Part shown: positions 11,601-21,190 of the stretch, piece by piece
Layout of the letters: every line of letters starts with the position of its first letter
Numbering within the stretch: the first letter of the stretch is position 1
From: Sacculina carcini
Taxonomy: Eukaryota; Arthropoda; Thecostraca; Sacculinidae
Length of the DNA: 64,000 nucleotides
NCBI GenBank assembly: GCA_916048095.2
Contig: OU696588.1
Coordinates: forward strand, 3,193,501 to 3,257,500
Reading direction: 5' to 3'
Program-made: the position numbers and the translations under genes
Notes under the pieces: generated by a model
Told to the model about the DNA's origin: nothing
Database searches by the model: none
Seen by the model: the letters and a program-made list of their open reading frames with translations, nothing else

Positions 11601-12504
11601 TAAGAACAAAAATATTCACATTTAGATTTTTCTATTGGTTAAGATAGGTTATAGGTATAGGAAGATAGGTATAGGTTACATTTTTTGGTTTTCAATTTGT
11701 ATTCATTATATTTTATGGATTTGATATGAATTTTATTGTATGAATTGTTCCGCACGACGGGTGGGTTTAAAAAAGTGTTTTAGATCATTTTTTCAAATGG
11801 TTCATTTAAAAAAGGTTATTTTTTTTTTAAAATAAAAATGTTCCGCGGGCAGCAAATATAGACAATAGAACGTTCAATTTCCCCTGTAGAATTAATCCAT
11901 ACACAAAACCAATGGATTTGACTTCAAATATGAATTTTATTGTATGAATTGTTCCGCACGACGGGCGGGTTTAAAAAAGTGTTTCCATTTTTTAGTTCAT
12001 TTTTTCAAATGGTTCATATAAAAAAGGTATTTTTAACGGGCGGGTTTTAATGCTATATATATACATAAAGAAGAAATTATTAGTCTGTCTGTGTATGTAT
12101 GCTTGAATATGAGGTGACATAATTGTGCTGGTTCATGGTTCGCTGGTTCAATGATCAGGGGCTTCAAACGCAAACGAAGAGATGGCTTATTTTTATGAAA
12201 TAAAAATGTCCCGCGGGCAGCAATAAAACGTTCAATTTCACCGTGCAGAATGAATTCATATACAAAACTAATGGATTTGACTTCAAGAACCAGAACGGAT
12301 GGTGCTCGAGTTCTGAATTATTCCGCACGTCGGCCGGGTTTAAATATGAGGCGGGCTGAGTGAAAATATTTTGTCAAAATAAAATTAAAATAATGAAATT
12401 TAGACTTTTTAATTGATTAAGGTTTTTATGAGTTTGCCTTATTTATTTTTAATTTGCAATATTTTTATGAATTGCTCCGCACAACGGGCGGGTTTTAATG
12501 CTAG
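8681..12504 (+). mobile_element. Helitron-like non-autonomous region with repeated 3'-type hairpins
   Basis: It opens with TCTATATATATAAAAG followed by a TCTG-rich run, a form seen at Helitron 5' ends. Its last copy of a GC-rich motif (CCGCACAACGGGCGGG) is followed by a T/A run and CTAG at 12501-12504, as at Helitron 3' ends (hairpin, then CTRR). The CCGCACGACGGGCGGG-type motif recurs about ten times between 10199 and 12480. Three copies of a 340-390 bp unit lie at about 9150-10060, marked by GTTACGGCGG at 9250, 9635 and 9978. No Rep/helicase ORF is present. The base after CTAG is G rather than the usual T, so the exact end is uncertain. Confidence 0.45.
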
Positions 12505-12581
12505 GTTGACGGGCCGTGGCCATTTTCTGGCGGACACACCGTGGGCCGTGGCGGGCCGTGGCGGGCCACTGGCGGGCCGTG
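12505..12581 (+). repeat. GC-rich junction filler at the duplication breakpoint
   Basis: Repeats of GGGCCGTGGC alternate with a degraded copy of kinase sequence (CATTTTCTGGCGGACACACC, compare CCACCATTCTGGCGGACACA downstream). It lies exactly between the Helitron-like end and the start of duplicated kinase sequence. Confidence 0.7.
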
Positions 12582-13781
12582 GCCACCATTCTGGCGGACA
12601 CACTGCGCGGACTGCAGTACCTGCACCTGCGACGCAAGATTCATCGAGACATCAAGGCCGGTAACATTCACCCGATGCGCGCCATTTTCATGATTCCCAC
12701 CAAGCCGCCGCCCAGTTTCCGCGACCTGAACTTGTGGTCGGCCGATTTTATCGAGTTTGTGCGACGCTGCTTGGTAAAGAGTCCTGACGACCGCGCCACG
12801 GCCACCGAGCTGCTTGAGCACGCGTTCATCGGTTACGCGCAGCCGGCCGCCGCCACGCTGGGCCACATCATTACCGAGGCAAATGCGGCGCGCGAGCAGC
12901 AGCTGGCTGCCAAGCGTCAAAACAGACTCATTCAGATTATGCCGACCGCGACCGCTCCCGACACCGACCAGTTGAATCAGCAGCCAGTGGCGGCGGCGGG
13001 CGTGGAGGATAATCGCGACGGCACGCTGGTGCCTGGCGGACGGCAGGAGCAGGACACACTGGTGGTGCCAGCGACGACGACGGCGACGGCTGGCCTGTGT
13101 GACAGTACACTGGTGTCTGTGTCGTCCAGTCTCAACACGATGCTCATCAACACTGACTCGGATTGCGACGACACGCTCAAACGACACGACACCGACTCGC
13201 GCGGTCACGAAGCGGCCAGGTACCGTCCCCAGTTTCTCGACCACTTTGAGAAGGTCGACAATCACCATCAGCAGCAGCAGCAGCAGCGGAGACAGCAACA
13301 GGCGTTGGACAGTCAAGAGGATGGAGATGCAGCGCAGGCGCCGGCGCTCTCGAGCGTGCTGCAGTCGGAGTGTGACGGAGCGGCCGCCGTCGAGAGATGG
13401 GCGTCACCACAACAACAGCAGCATTATGCTACGCCCCGACCTGACCAGCTGCCCGTGTGCCAGCCGGGCCCGCAAACACCCGCCCTGTTACACGCGCATC
13501 ATTACCTCCAGCAGCCGCAGCCGCAGCAGTCCTCGGAAGCTGTGGCGATGGAGACGGCCGCCGTGGCACACAGACCGATGCGTTACCAGTTTCTCGACCC
13601 GTCGTTTGAGTACATTCGCTTCATGAGTTACGACCAGCTGCAGACGCGCATGGGCAGCCTCGACTCGGAGATGGAGCGCGAGATTGACGAGCTGCGGCGC
13701 CGCTACATGGCCAAGCGACAGCCCATCCTCGATGCCATCGACTCCAAGCGGAAACGACAGCTGAACAGTCAGAATTTCTAG
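12582..13781 (+). pseudogene. Truncated Hippo kinase copy with activation segment deleted
   Basis: This copy starts at the equivalent of residue 124 of the intact kinase, so the glycine loop and catalytic lysine are missing. It then lacks 216 bp (72 codons) in frame: the junction runs from AGN directly to IHPMRAI, so DFG, the phosphorylated threonine and APE are gone. The two ends of the deletion share ACATTC in copy 1 (4621-4626 and 4837-4842). The rest, including the linker and the full SARAH domain, is open and almost unchanged. It has no ATG at its start; the open frame enters from junction filler through a GTG at 12516. It cannot be an active kinase. If expressed it could only supply a SARAH-bearing fragment. 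Confidence 0.9.
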
Positions 13782-14439
13782 CCGCACCGTGTGTGAGAGA
13801 CTAGTTTCAGCAATGTGTTGCTATTTTTTGGTCCGTACTGCCACAAGAGGCTATTTCGTCGTCCTCTTCACGTGCCAAATTTGATTGATGTATTATGATT
13901 GATGCTGGACTTTGTTTTCCAAGCAGCCAACATGGCAGGAATTGACATATGTGGATCATGTGAGTTAATTTTGCCACAACTCGAATGCGTATTACAATTC
14001 GACTACTGTTGTGTTTTTTTTTTCTAGAATTTTCATTGTTGAATACCAAAATGTGATGTGTTTGACTGACGATGAAACCCACGTGGGTGTATGTTTGTGT
14101 GCGTGTGTGGTGTAGGAATGAGTGTGTTGGCAGTGTGTGTTGTTTGTGATCATGAAATATATTGGATACTTTTTTGTCGCAAATCAATGCTTATGGAGTC
14201 ATGAGACTATTTCATTAGCATCTAGTATTAAGGTCGTTGGAGGTAGGGCTTTTGGAGTTTGCTGATGTGCATGTAATAACGAGTGAAGCGTGGAGTGTGC
14301 TTACCAACGATGTATACCACCCATGTGTGGATGCAATAGAGAATAGGTGTAATACGCTTGCTACACCGCCAAAATATATGGGTGTGTACGAACGCTCCAC
14401 TTGTCTCTTGGCGTTTCACAGATCAATCACACGCGCGTC

Positions 14440-15690
14440 ATGGAGGAGGCTCAGATGAAAGAGGGTTTCCTCTGTCCCGTGTGCATCAAGGACTTGGGAT
14501 CAATTGTCGAACTTCAGACTCACTTCGACTCCGCGCACAGTCACGAGGACTCGGACATCAAGCAAGCGCTGTTTGAGTTCATCAACCGCGCGCGTTCTCG
14601 TCTCGTCAAGGATGCTGACGATGCTACGACTTCCTCTTCATCTTCATCCTCTCTGGTCACCGTTCCGTTCCTGCCCTACATGTACCGCTTGCCGCACTGG
14701 CAGACCGACGTGCAGGACTGCGGCGCAATCGCCTCGCACACGGCTGTCTTCCGTGCGACGCGTGATGAGCGCACCAGTCACTGGGCGGCGCACGCCATGC
14801 GTATCGCCGTGCGTGTGCGTACTCTCACCGCTCATATGCCCGCCGACCCACTGAAGCGACGGGCCTTCGAGCAGCGCGTGGTGTCGTGGGCCGACGACAC
14901 ACACGTCGACCAATGTCCAGACTGCGGCCGTCGCTTCGACGTGCTGCGGCGCAAGCATCACTGCCGTGCCTGCGGTTTTGTCATGTGCGGCCGCTGCTCG
15001 CTGCACGTGCGTCTCAGTGAGGCAGCCCGGCTGGTGAGCGACTGTGACGACGCCACGACGACGACGACGGCCGGCGTTGGCGACGCGACGGAGTCTAAGA
15101 ACAGCGCAGTTGCTCGAGCCGCACGGGCCATCGATTCTCTGCTGCTGACAATCAACCGGCAGTCTGTCAGTCTGGATTCCACGCTGGATTCGTCGCTTGC
15201 CGCCGCCGCCACCGCCGCCGCCGCCGACACGGACACGGACACAGCCGAGCCACTGTTGCGGCTGTGTCGTCACTGCGGCGAGCTGCTGGCGCGCCGTCAC
15301 TGGAAGCGGCATGAGCTGGTCGGACAACATACCACCGTCTCATTACAGCGCGACTACGAGGCCATGCGCGAGCGACGCGAACAACTGCACGATTTGTTGC
15401 ATCAACACAACACACAACTGCGCTCGCTGATGGCTGGCGAGGGGCACAGCTCGTTGACGGAGCTGCGACAGCTTCGCGCCACGGTGCTGCGGGCCGTGGC
15501 CGCCGTCGATGAGCTGGTGAAGCGCGTGGCCGCCGACGGCGTCGATGAACCGCCGCGGACCCGGCAGCTGCGGCAGCGTGTGTGTGCCGCCATGTCAGCG
15601 TATGTGCAGTCAGAGGTGATGGCCAATCTGGAGCAGCTGCCCAGTACCCAGCAGCAGTTGGCCGACATGCGCGGTGCGTCACGGGCTTAG
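14440..15690 (+). CDS. RBSN: Rabenosyn-5-like FYVE protein, copy 2
   Basis: An intact 416-residue duplicate of the protein at 6609-7838, with the same C2H2 finger, the same RRKHHCRACG FYVE core and the same C-terminus. It is longer by seven residues, all inside the FYVE insertion: one extra Thr codon, and an Ala-rich GCC run before the DTDTDT stretch. Almost all other changes are conservative. The same acceptor-like sequence precedes the ATG. Its upstream partner is the broken kinase, so it may depend on promoter sequence in the intergenic spacer. Whether it is transcribed cannot be told from sequence. Confidence 0.88.
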   Translation: MEEAQMKEGFLCPVCIKDLGSIVELQTHFDSAHSHEDSDIKQALFEFINRARSRLVKDADDATTSSSSSSSLVTVPFLPYMYRLPHWQTDVQDCGAIASHTAVFRATRDERTSHWAAHAMRIAVRVRTLTAHMPADPLKRRAFEQRVVSWADDTHVDQCPDCGRRFDVLRRKHHCRACGFVMCGRCSLHVRLSEAARLVSDCDDATTTTTAGVGDATESKNSAVARAARAIDSLLLTINRQSVSLDSTLDSSLAAAATAAAADTDTDTAEPLLRLCRHCGELLARRHWKRHELVGQHTTVSLQRDYEAMRERREQLHDLLHQHNTQLRSLMAGEGHSSLTELRQLRATVLRAVAAVDELVKRVAADGVDEPPRTRQLRQRVCAAMSAYVQSEVMANLEQLPSTQQQLADMRGASRA

Positions 15691-16464
15691 TTTGCCTTGT
15701 CTAAATGACGTCACAATGATGGTGTTGGTGATGTGATGGTGAAATGATGGAGGTGTTGAATGTTGATTACTACAGAGTGTCGAGTCTTTATATGTATAAG
15801 GTGCATAACACGACAACGATGTATCGGTGAAGAATTGTGTGAGAGGTGCCTGTAAAGCCCACTTGTTAGTGTTGCATACGAGAGCGCATGAGAACCATAC
15901 AATTCCGCTATACCAGGCAATTTCGCCAATATCCCAAGGCGTTTGCAGCTTGTAATAAGCTGTCAAAATAATGGCCAATGGTGAGTCAATACCCCTTTTG
16001 TGTTTTGCAACGAATTTGTAATTTCGACATTGGCTTATTTGTTTGCAATGCGCAGTGTTCAATATTACTGCTTGTTTAATATATATTTTGTCAAGAATTA
16101 CACAAATTTTGAGTCATCCGTATTTGCTCATCAAGAATATTTTTCAACGGATTTTGAACGCGCTCTACAGATCGCTAAAGATTGATTGAGATTGTTCAAG
16201 AGTTGAATTACAGTTGAAAAATTGATATTATCAAATATAACATTTTAACATAAAACGCCATTTTTAAGCGAAATAACAATCACACTTTCAGCGAAAAATA
16301 TTGTCCAAAAACATAATCGTATAAGTTACGCCTGGTATAATTGTAGTTACACAAATCACGCATTTAAAATGTTATGATTCACAATATTTTAAATATCTGA
16401 ATATCGGCGTTGTACTGAAATCTATTCTCCAGATAGTGCAGTAAGTTTAAAATGTACCTCTGAC

Positions 16465-16628
16465 ACAAATAAACTAGCTCATCAAAGAAGTGAGACTTCA
16501 CTCTGGCCAGGAGCCTTCAAGTATCGTGCACCTATACTATACAAGTTGCCAAATTACATCAAATATAGCTTTCTGGCTAAAAGACTTCCATACCCAAACA
16601 CTGTGTATAGAGTGCGCAACGTTCACAA
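16465..16628. other. Unique spacer after the duplication
   Basis: No gene or repeat is recognised. It joins the end of the duplicated block to the LTR-like repeat at 16629. Confidence 0.3.
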
Positions 16629-16790
16629 TATATTATAGTAACCATCAACACAAGCTCACACGATAATCCACAACACGAGTATAATCCATCACAGCAATTC
16701 ACATCACATACGCACTCACACACTGTTCAACTGCTCGGCGCAGACTGCGTTGCGCTCCACCGGAGCGCCATGTGTCCTCACATCCCCTTC
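16629..16790 (-). repeat. LTR-like direct repeat, left copy
   Basis: It shares CACAATATATTATAGTAAC and about 150 bp onward, in the same orientation, with 26306-26460. In minus orientation it would be the 3' LTR of the gypsy-like relic whose coding remains are at 25060-26304. Confidence 0.5.
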
Positions 16791-17060
16791 CTTTACGGAG
16801 AGTATCTTGCGGGTGGGCGACCTGACCTGGTGGTGCGTTGAAGTGACGAGACAGGTACAAACTCCGGACGAGATGGCGACCGAACTCTTTCTAACGAAAC
16901 AACTAAAAAACTACGTTTTCGCTCTGATGACAAAGCCTGGTTCACCAACGGATGTCGCAGCGCACGTGAATCCAAGCAGGAGGCTTACCACAAGTGGCTT
17001 CAATAACGCTCAGCCGATTAATGGAATGTCCACACTGAGGCCAGACGGTATGCTGAGCAT

Positions 17061-18842
17061 GTGTATTCAGAAGCGGAAACACGTCACTCAAAGAAACTTG
17101 CTGAAAAGCTAACATCTGCCAATGACGCCCACAAATGGTGGTCAACGTTGAAATCGTCAGTGTTTGGACATGACCTGCCTGTCCCTCCATTATTTTCAGC
17201 GAACGGTGAGCTCAAAAGCAAGCCAACAGAGAAGGCAGAGTTGCTTATGAATTACTTCAATACCAAGCAATGTCAAGGGTCCATTCCGTCTGACGATTCA
17301 TCTGTCCTCGCCCCGAAAATCAAAGGCATTGCCTTCCGATTAAAAGAAGTGGCGAATCTCATGGAAGATCTTGATGCCCACGGAGGAACAGACCCTCTGA
17401 ATATGTTTCCACTATTTTTCAAGAACACGGCAGATACTCTAGCTCCGAAGCTCAGTGCTGTTTTCAGGCGCTTGATGAAGACTGGTTCGTTTCCGTCATG
17501 TTGGCGGGTTGCGAATATCACGCCCATACCAAAAGGAACCAATTCAGCTGATGTTGCAAACTACCGGCCGATATCAATTACGCCGATTTTGTCCAAAATA
17601 TTCGAGCACTTGATATCTTCCAGACTATCCAAGTACATGGAGAACAACAATCTGCTGTCGGAAAACCAATTTGCATACCGCAAAAAACTCAACACGACTG
17701 ATGCTCTGCTTACTATCACGCAAGAACTCCAGCAAGTGCTAGACAAAGGCAGTGAAGCCTGGATTGTGCAGTTGGATTTCTCGGCAGCATTTGACCGTGT
17801 GAGCCACCAGGGTTTGTTGCAAAAACTGAGAAACATTGGAGTCGGCGGCCGCTTGCTAAGTGTTTTGCATCAATTTCTCTCCAATCGCGTGCTACGTGTT
17901 GCCATCGATGGAGCATACAGTGGCTGGCAGAGCATTGTGTCCGGTGTCCCGCAGGGAAGTGTGATGGGTCCTATTTTGTTCAACATTTACACCGCTGACC
18001 TGTACACAACCACACGCAACCCTGTATATGGATATGCTAATGATATCACCTTGATGGCTGTAATTTCATCTCCTCCGGACAGACCACAGGTGCGTCAAAC
18101 GGTCAACGACGATCTCAACAGCGTCCTGAAGTGGTGTGAGAGGTGGAATACGATGCTGAACACTTCGAAATCTAAATGCTTGTTGGTTTCTAGGTCACGT
18201 ACCGTTCAACCTTCACACGGAGCTATCCTCATAAATGACTCCCAACTCAGCGTTTGTGATGAGCTCAAAATATTGGGAGTACATGTAGACTCAAAGCTGA
18301 CGTTTGAGAGTCACATTCGGAAGCTAGTTTGTTCGGCATCGCGGAAACTGGGAATTATAAGAAAGTCATATCGGATGTTCGGTAGCAGCACAATCTCAAA
18401 AAGTTGTTTTCGCTGTTTCATTTTGCCAATTCTGGAGTACTGCGCCCCCGTGTGGTCTGCTGCGGATTGTCACCTCAATCTCATCAACAGAGTTGTTAGA
18501 ACTTGCAAGTTCCTCTGTGGTGACTTCGTTCTTGGTGATCTTTGCCATCGTCGAAAGGTCAGCAGCGTGTGCATGCTGTACAAGATCAAGCACAACGACC
18601 ATCATCCGATGAGCAAGTCACTTCCTGATGATTTCGTGGCAGCAAGAAGCACACGGTTTACATCCAAACAGCATTCCCAGTGCATGGCTCCAATTCGTTG
18701 TCGTACACAACAATTCCAACGTTGCTTTCTTCCGGCCACTGTGTCTACTTGGAAAACGTTGAAGGAGGAGCCTTTCTCGCAGAACAATTTGAAGAAATTC
18801 AAGGCCAAAGTAAATGAAATGCTACTGAAAGAGCGGAATTGA
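17061..18842 (+). pseudogene. Non-LTR reverse transcriptase with mutated catalytic motif
   Basis: About 593 codons of a LINE ORF2-type protein are open. Recognisable are NYRPISITPILSKIFE, the D-containing LDFSAAFDRV block, SGVPQGSVMGPILF, and the region that should be YADD. At 18033-18044 that motif reads Y-A-N-D: the first catalytic aspartate is asparagine (AAT), which should abolish polymerisation. The C-terminus has the usual WNTLPE-like segment in altered form. There is no endonuclease; remains of the preceding linker in another frame (about 16890-17060) show the ORF once extended upstream. Likely a jockey/RTE-type LINE; clade not certain. Confidence 0.8.
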
Positions 18843-19084
18843 CTGTTGAGTCTTATTAATTGTATATTTATTCATGTTTATTGTTATTTATTCATGCTTA
18901 TTGTTATTTATTTTCTATTGATTTATATTTATTCTTATTTTTCTCTCTATTTATTACTATTTATTATTGGTTGTTGTTATTTATTAAATTGTACTTTTAC
19001 TCAGTGTTGGCTGTTGTTGTTTATTGAATCATATTTTTTGTTGTTGCTGTTTATTGAATCATATTTATTGTTGTTGCTGTTGAT
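18843..19084 (+). repeat. LINE tail minisatellite, left part
   Basis: Repeats of TTTATTGAATCATATTTATTG and shorter TTATT units. It continues after element A at 24621-24860. TTGAT at 19080-19084 is the left TSD of element A. Confidence 0.75.
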
Positions 19085-19397
19085 TGTGGCGTTGTTGTCG
19101 AGTGGCGTGCGGTGTGACGTCATAGCGGTTCACTTGAGTCGACTGGTGCGAGGTATGACGTCGCACGTTGCTGCGCGCTGATTGGCCGCGATTTGAGCCT
19201 AGTGCCGGAGGCGTGTATCAGCTGGCGTGTGTGAAGCTGGCTTTGCGAGCGGTCGAGCGTCATTCGGTTGGTGGCCTGTGCTTTGTAAGCATCGTTGCCG
19301 TGTGTTCGAGAGATATTCGCTGTGTGGACGTATTCTCGTCGTGTGCGCGGGTTTTTCCTGCGCGAGAGGTAAGAGGGCTTTGCCCGATTACGTTACA
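19085..19397 (+). repeat. Element A 5' LTR
   Basis: 313 bp, TG...CA ends (TGTGGCG...GTTACA). It contains a perfect TGACGTCA (19115-19122), a second TGACGTCG and an inverted CCAAT (ATTGG). It appears identical base for base to the LTR at 23867-24179, so insertion was recent. Confidence 0.92.
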
Positions 19398-19410
19398 AGC
19401 TATTTCGGCT
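19398..19410 (+). promoter_or_regulatory. Element A primer-binding site, complementary to tRNA-Phe 5' end
   Basis: AGCTATTTCGGC follows the LTR with no gap. It is the exact reverse complement of GCCGAAATAGCT, the first 12 nt of animal tRNA-Phe. A usual PBS would begin TGG, matching a tRNA 3' CCA end; none is seen. The same site occupies the same place in element B (45395-45407). The gag ATG follows within 3 nt. Confidence 0.6.
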
Positions 19411-19412
19411 TT

Positions 19413-20465
19413 ATGGCTGAGGCCGTTGGCGGGGGCAAACGCGAGTTTGTCGAAGGGGATTCCGGAAGCGAATCCGATGACTTCGGTCAGGAGGGTCAGA
19501 GACCCGAGCAGCGGGCCGCAGGACCCGTGGTAGATGTTGGCCAGTTGGCCAACATCTTAATGCAGGCCCGAGGGCCGATCCTTGACAGGATAGGGTGGGC
19601 TCTACCGCGTTTCGGTGGTGACGTCACCCTTGACGTCACTGAGTGGCTGGCCGACTGTGAGCGGCTATGCCGTGTCCAGCAGGTCGATTCTTGCGAAATG
19701 GTCGACCATATGCTGGATGGGAGCGCGCGCCGGCTTTACCGGCGCATGCTCGTTGGCGACGCCTCACAGTGGGCCGTGGTGAAAGCCACGCTGGTCGCCG
19801 AGTTTGGCGTGCCTCGCCAAGAGGCGTGGAGGCGCTTTTCGACTCGTCAGCTTCGATCTGGCGAGTCAGTGGATGCCTTTGTGGACGACCTAGAGCGTCT
19901 AGGTCGCCGTGTAGGGTTAACACCCGAGAGCTTGGCGTTCCGCGTCAAATTATATGAGGGCCCACCCGACTCAATCTATGAGTGGGCTATGGCGAGAGAG
20001 GGGGCGTATACTTCCGAGTTCGACAGCGTGCTGTCGGCGGTGCGCGCCAGAATTGGTGCGCGTAGGGCTGCTGCAGCTAGAAACCGCCCATCTGGGGTGG
20101 TGGCTGCATCTAGGCAGCGAGTCAGCTACGCCCAAGTAGCGAGCAGCTCGAGGGACCGCTCTCCTGGTCCTCAAGCGTCGGACGAGCGAGACGGCTCTGT
20201 GTCTCGGTGGGCGGGCCGTCCGGAGCGCTCTTCTGCGCGCCGGACGCTCCGCTGCTACCGATGTGGCGGCGACCATCTGGTCCGCGAGTGCCCGGGAGCG
20301 CAATGCTACCGGTGTGGCAAGCACGGGCATTTCGCTCGTGATTGCGAGGAGCCTGCGTCGACGTCGACGTCACGCCGATCGCGAGCTCGGACGAGCTCGC
20401 ATTTTCATGTGGAGGGCGCAGCACGGGGCGCAGCGTCCTCCGACATGGAAGTCGACCGCAATTAA
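19413..20465 (+). CDS. Element A gag
   Basis: 350 codons from the ATG just after the primer-binding site; the frame is also open upstream through the LTR. An acidic N-terminus is followed by a capsid-like helical region (about 40-220, with EWLADCERLCRVQQ), a basic Ser/Arg-rich stretch, and two zinc knuckles: CYRCGGDHLVREC (CX2CX3HX4C, one residue short) and CYRCGKHGHFARDC (canonical CX2CX4HX4C). It overlaps the protease frame by about 120 nt in the -1 frame, which implies programmed frameshifting. I see no canonical slippery heptamer in the overlap. Confidence 0.88.
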   Translation: MAEAVGGGKREFVEGDSGSESDDFGQEGQRPEQRAAGPVVDVGQLANILMQARGPILDRIGWALPRFGGDVTLDVTEWLADCERLCRVQQVDSCEMVDHMLDGSARRLYRRMLVGDASQWAVVKATLVAEFGVPRQEAWRRFSTRQLRSGESVDAFVDDLERLGRRVGLTPESLAFRVKLYEGPPDSIYEWAMAREGAYTSEFDSVLSAVRARIGARRAAAARNRPSGVVAASRQRVSYAQVASSSRDRSPGPQASDERDGSVSRWAGRPERSSARRTLRCYRCGGDHLVRECPGAQCYRCGKHGHFARDCEEPASTSTSRRSRARTSSHFHVEGAARGAASSDMEVDRN

Positions 20466-21190
20466 GCGGCGGCCCCTGTAAAGGGGCGACGGTGAGTCCC
20501 TGCTCTGCGCGTGGACTCATCAGCGGAGCACATTTGGTGCGTCGGGCCCGCCGGGCGATTCGAGGGACGGCCGGTGTATTGACTTCGCGTCGTATGCCGG
20601 TCGTTGAAGCTGTTCTCAACGGTCGTTGCTCCCGGTGTCTGGTTGACACGGGAAGTGAGTGCACAATTGTTAGTGCACGGGTGGTGGCGGGTTCACTTCC
20701 CCGTCGGGGACGACCGTTGATTACAGCGGATGGTAGGACTTCTCATGAGACGAAGTCCTGTGACGTAGTAATAGGGCTGCAGGGACACTGTTTTAGAGCT
20801 CCCGGGCTCGTAGTTAAGGGATTAGAAAACCTTGGGGTGGAGTGCCTCCTGGGCAACGATGTTATCGACCATATGGGAGGCGTGACAGTGAAAAGGGGTG
20901 TTGACTCTAAATACACCGTTGAGTGGGGGAAACCTTACCCCGAGGGGTGCTGTCGTGCACCGGCGCGTAAGAGTGTGTCTAATAAATCGACGAAGTGTGT
21001 GAGGTTTATGTTGGCAGGTTCCACGGATAGTCCGCAGCCGCTGGAAGTTGTCGACAAGGACTTCGTAGCGTCATTCGCTGAGGGCCGATGGACGGTGAGC
21101 TGGCGGTGGTCTGACAAAGAGCCGGACCAGCTACAGAACAGCGTGGCGGAGTACAGATGTACGAGAGCTCCCGGAGTGAGCGAGAGGTAG
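20342..21190 (+). CDS. Element A pol, protease part, ended by an in-frame TAG
   Basis: The -1 frame relative to gag. A retropepsin is marked by LVDTGSECTIV (Asp-Thr-Gly at 20645-20653) and a later GNDVIDHMGG block. The region leading into reverse transcriptase follows. The frame stops at TAG (21188-21190) and continues in the same frame into RT, so this is one pol gene cut by a single nonsense codon. The start is approximate, since translation should arrive by frameshift from gag. Confidence 0.8.
   Translation: MRGACVDVDVTPIASSDELAFSCGGRSTGRSVLRHGSRPQLSGGPCKGATVSPCSARGLISGAHLVRRARRAIRGTAGVLTSRRMPVVEAVLNGRCSRCLVDTGSECTIVSARVVAGSLPRRGRPLITADGRTSHETKSCDVVIGLQGHCFRAPGLVVKGLENLGVECLLGNDVIDHMGGVTVKRGVDSKYTVEWGKPYPEGCCRAPARKSVSNKSTKCVRFMLAGSTDSPQPLEVVDKDFVASFAEGRWTVSWRWSDKEPDQLQNSVAEYRCTRAPGVSER

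Larger units (their letters stand above)
12582..16464 (+). repeat. Tandem segmental duplication, copy 2
   Basis: The partner of 4539-8526 in the same orientation, about 8 kb away. Differences are few: small indels in Gln, Thr and Ala codon runs, scattered substitutions, the kinase deletion, and an extra ~105 bp near 16262-16365. Confidence 0.93.

Noticed and set aside
19227..19412. Upstream extension of element A gag into the LTR
   Set aside because: The ATG at 19413 follows the primer-binding site; transcription from the LTR probably starts too far downstream for the earlier start.
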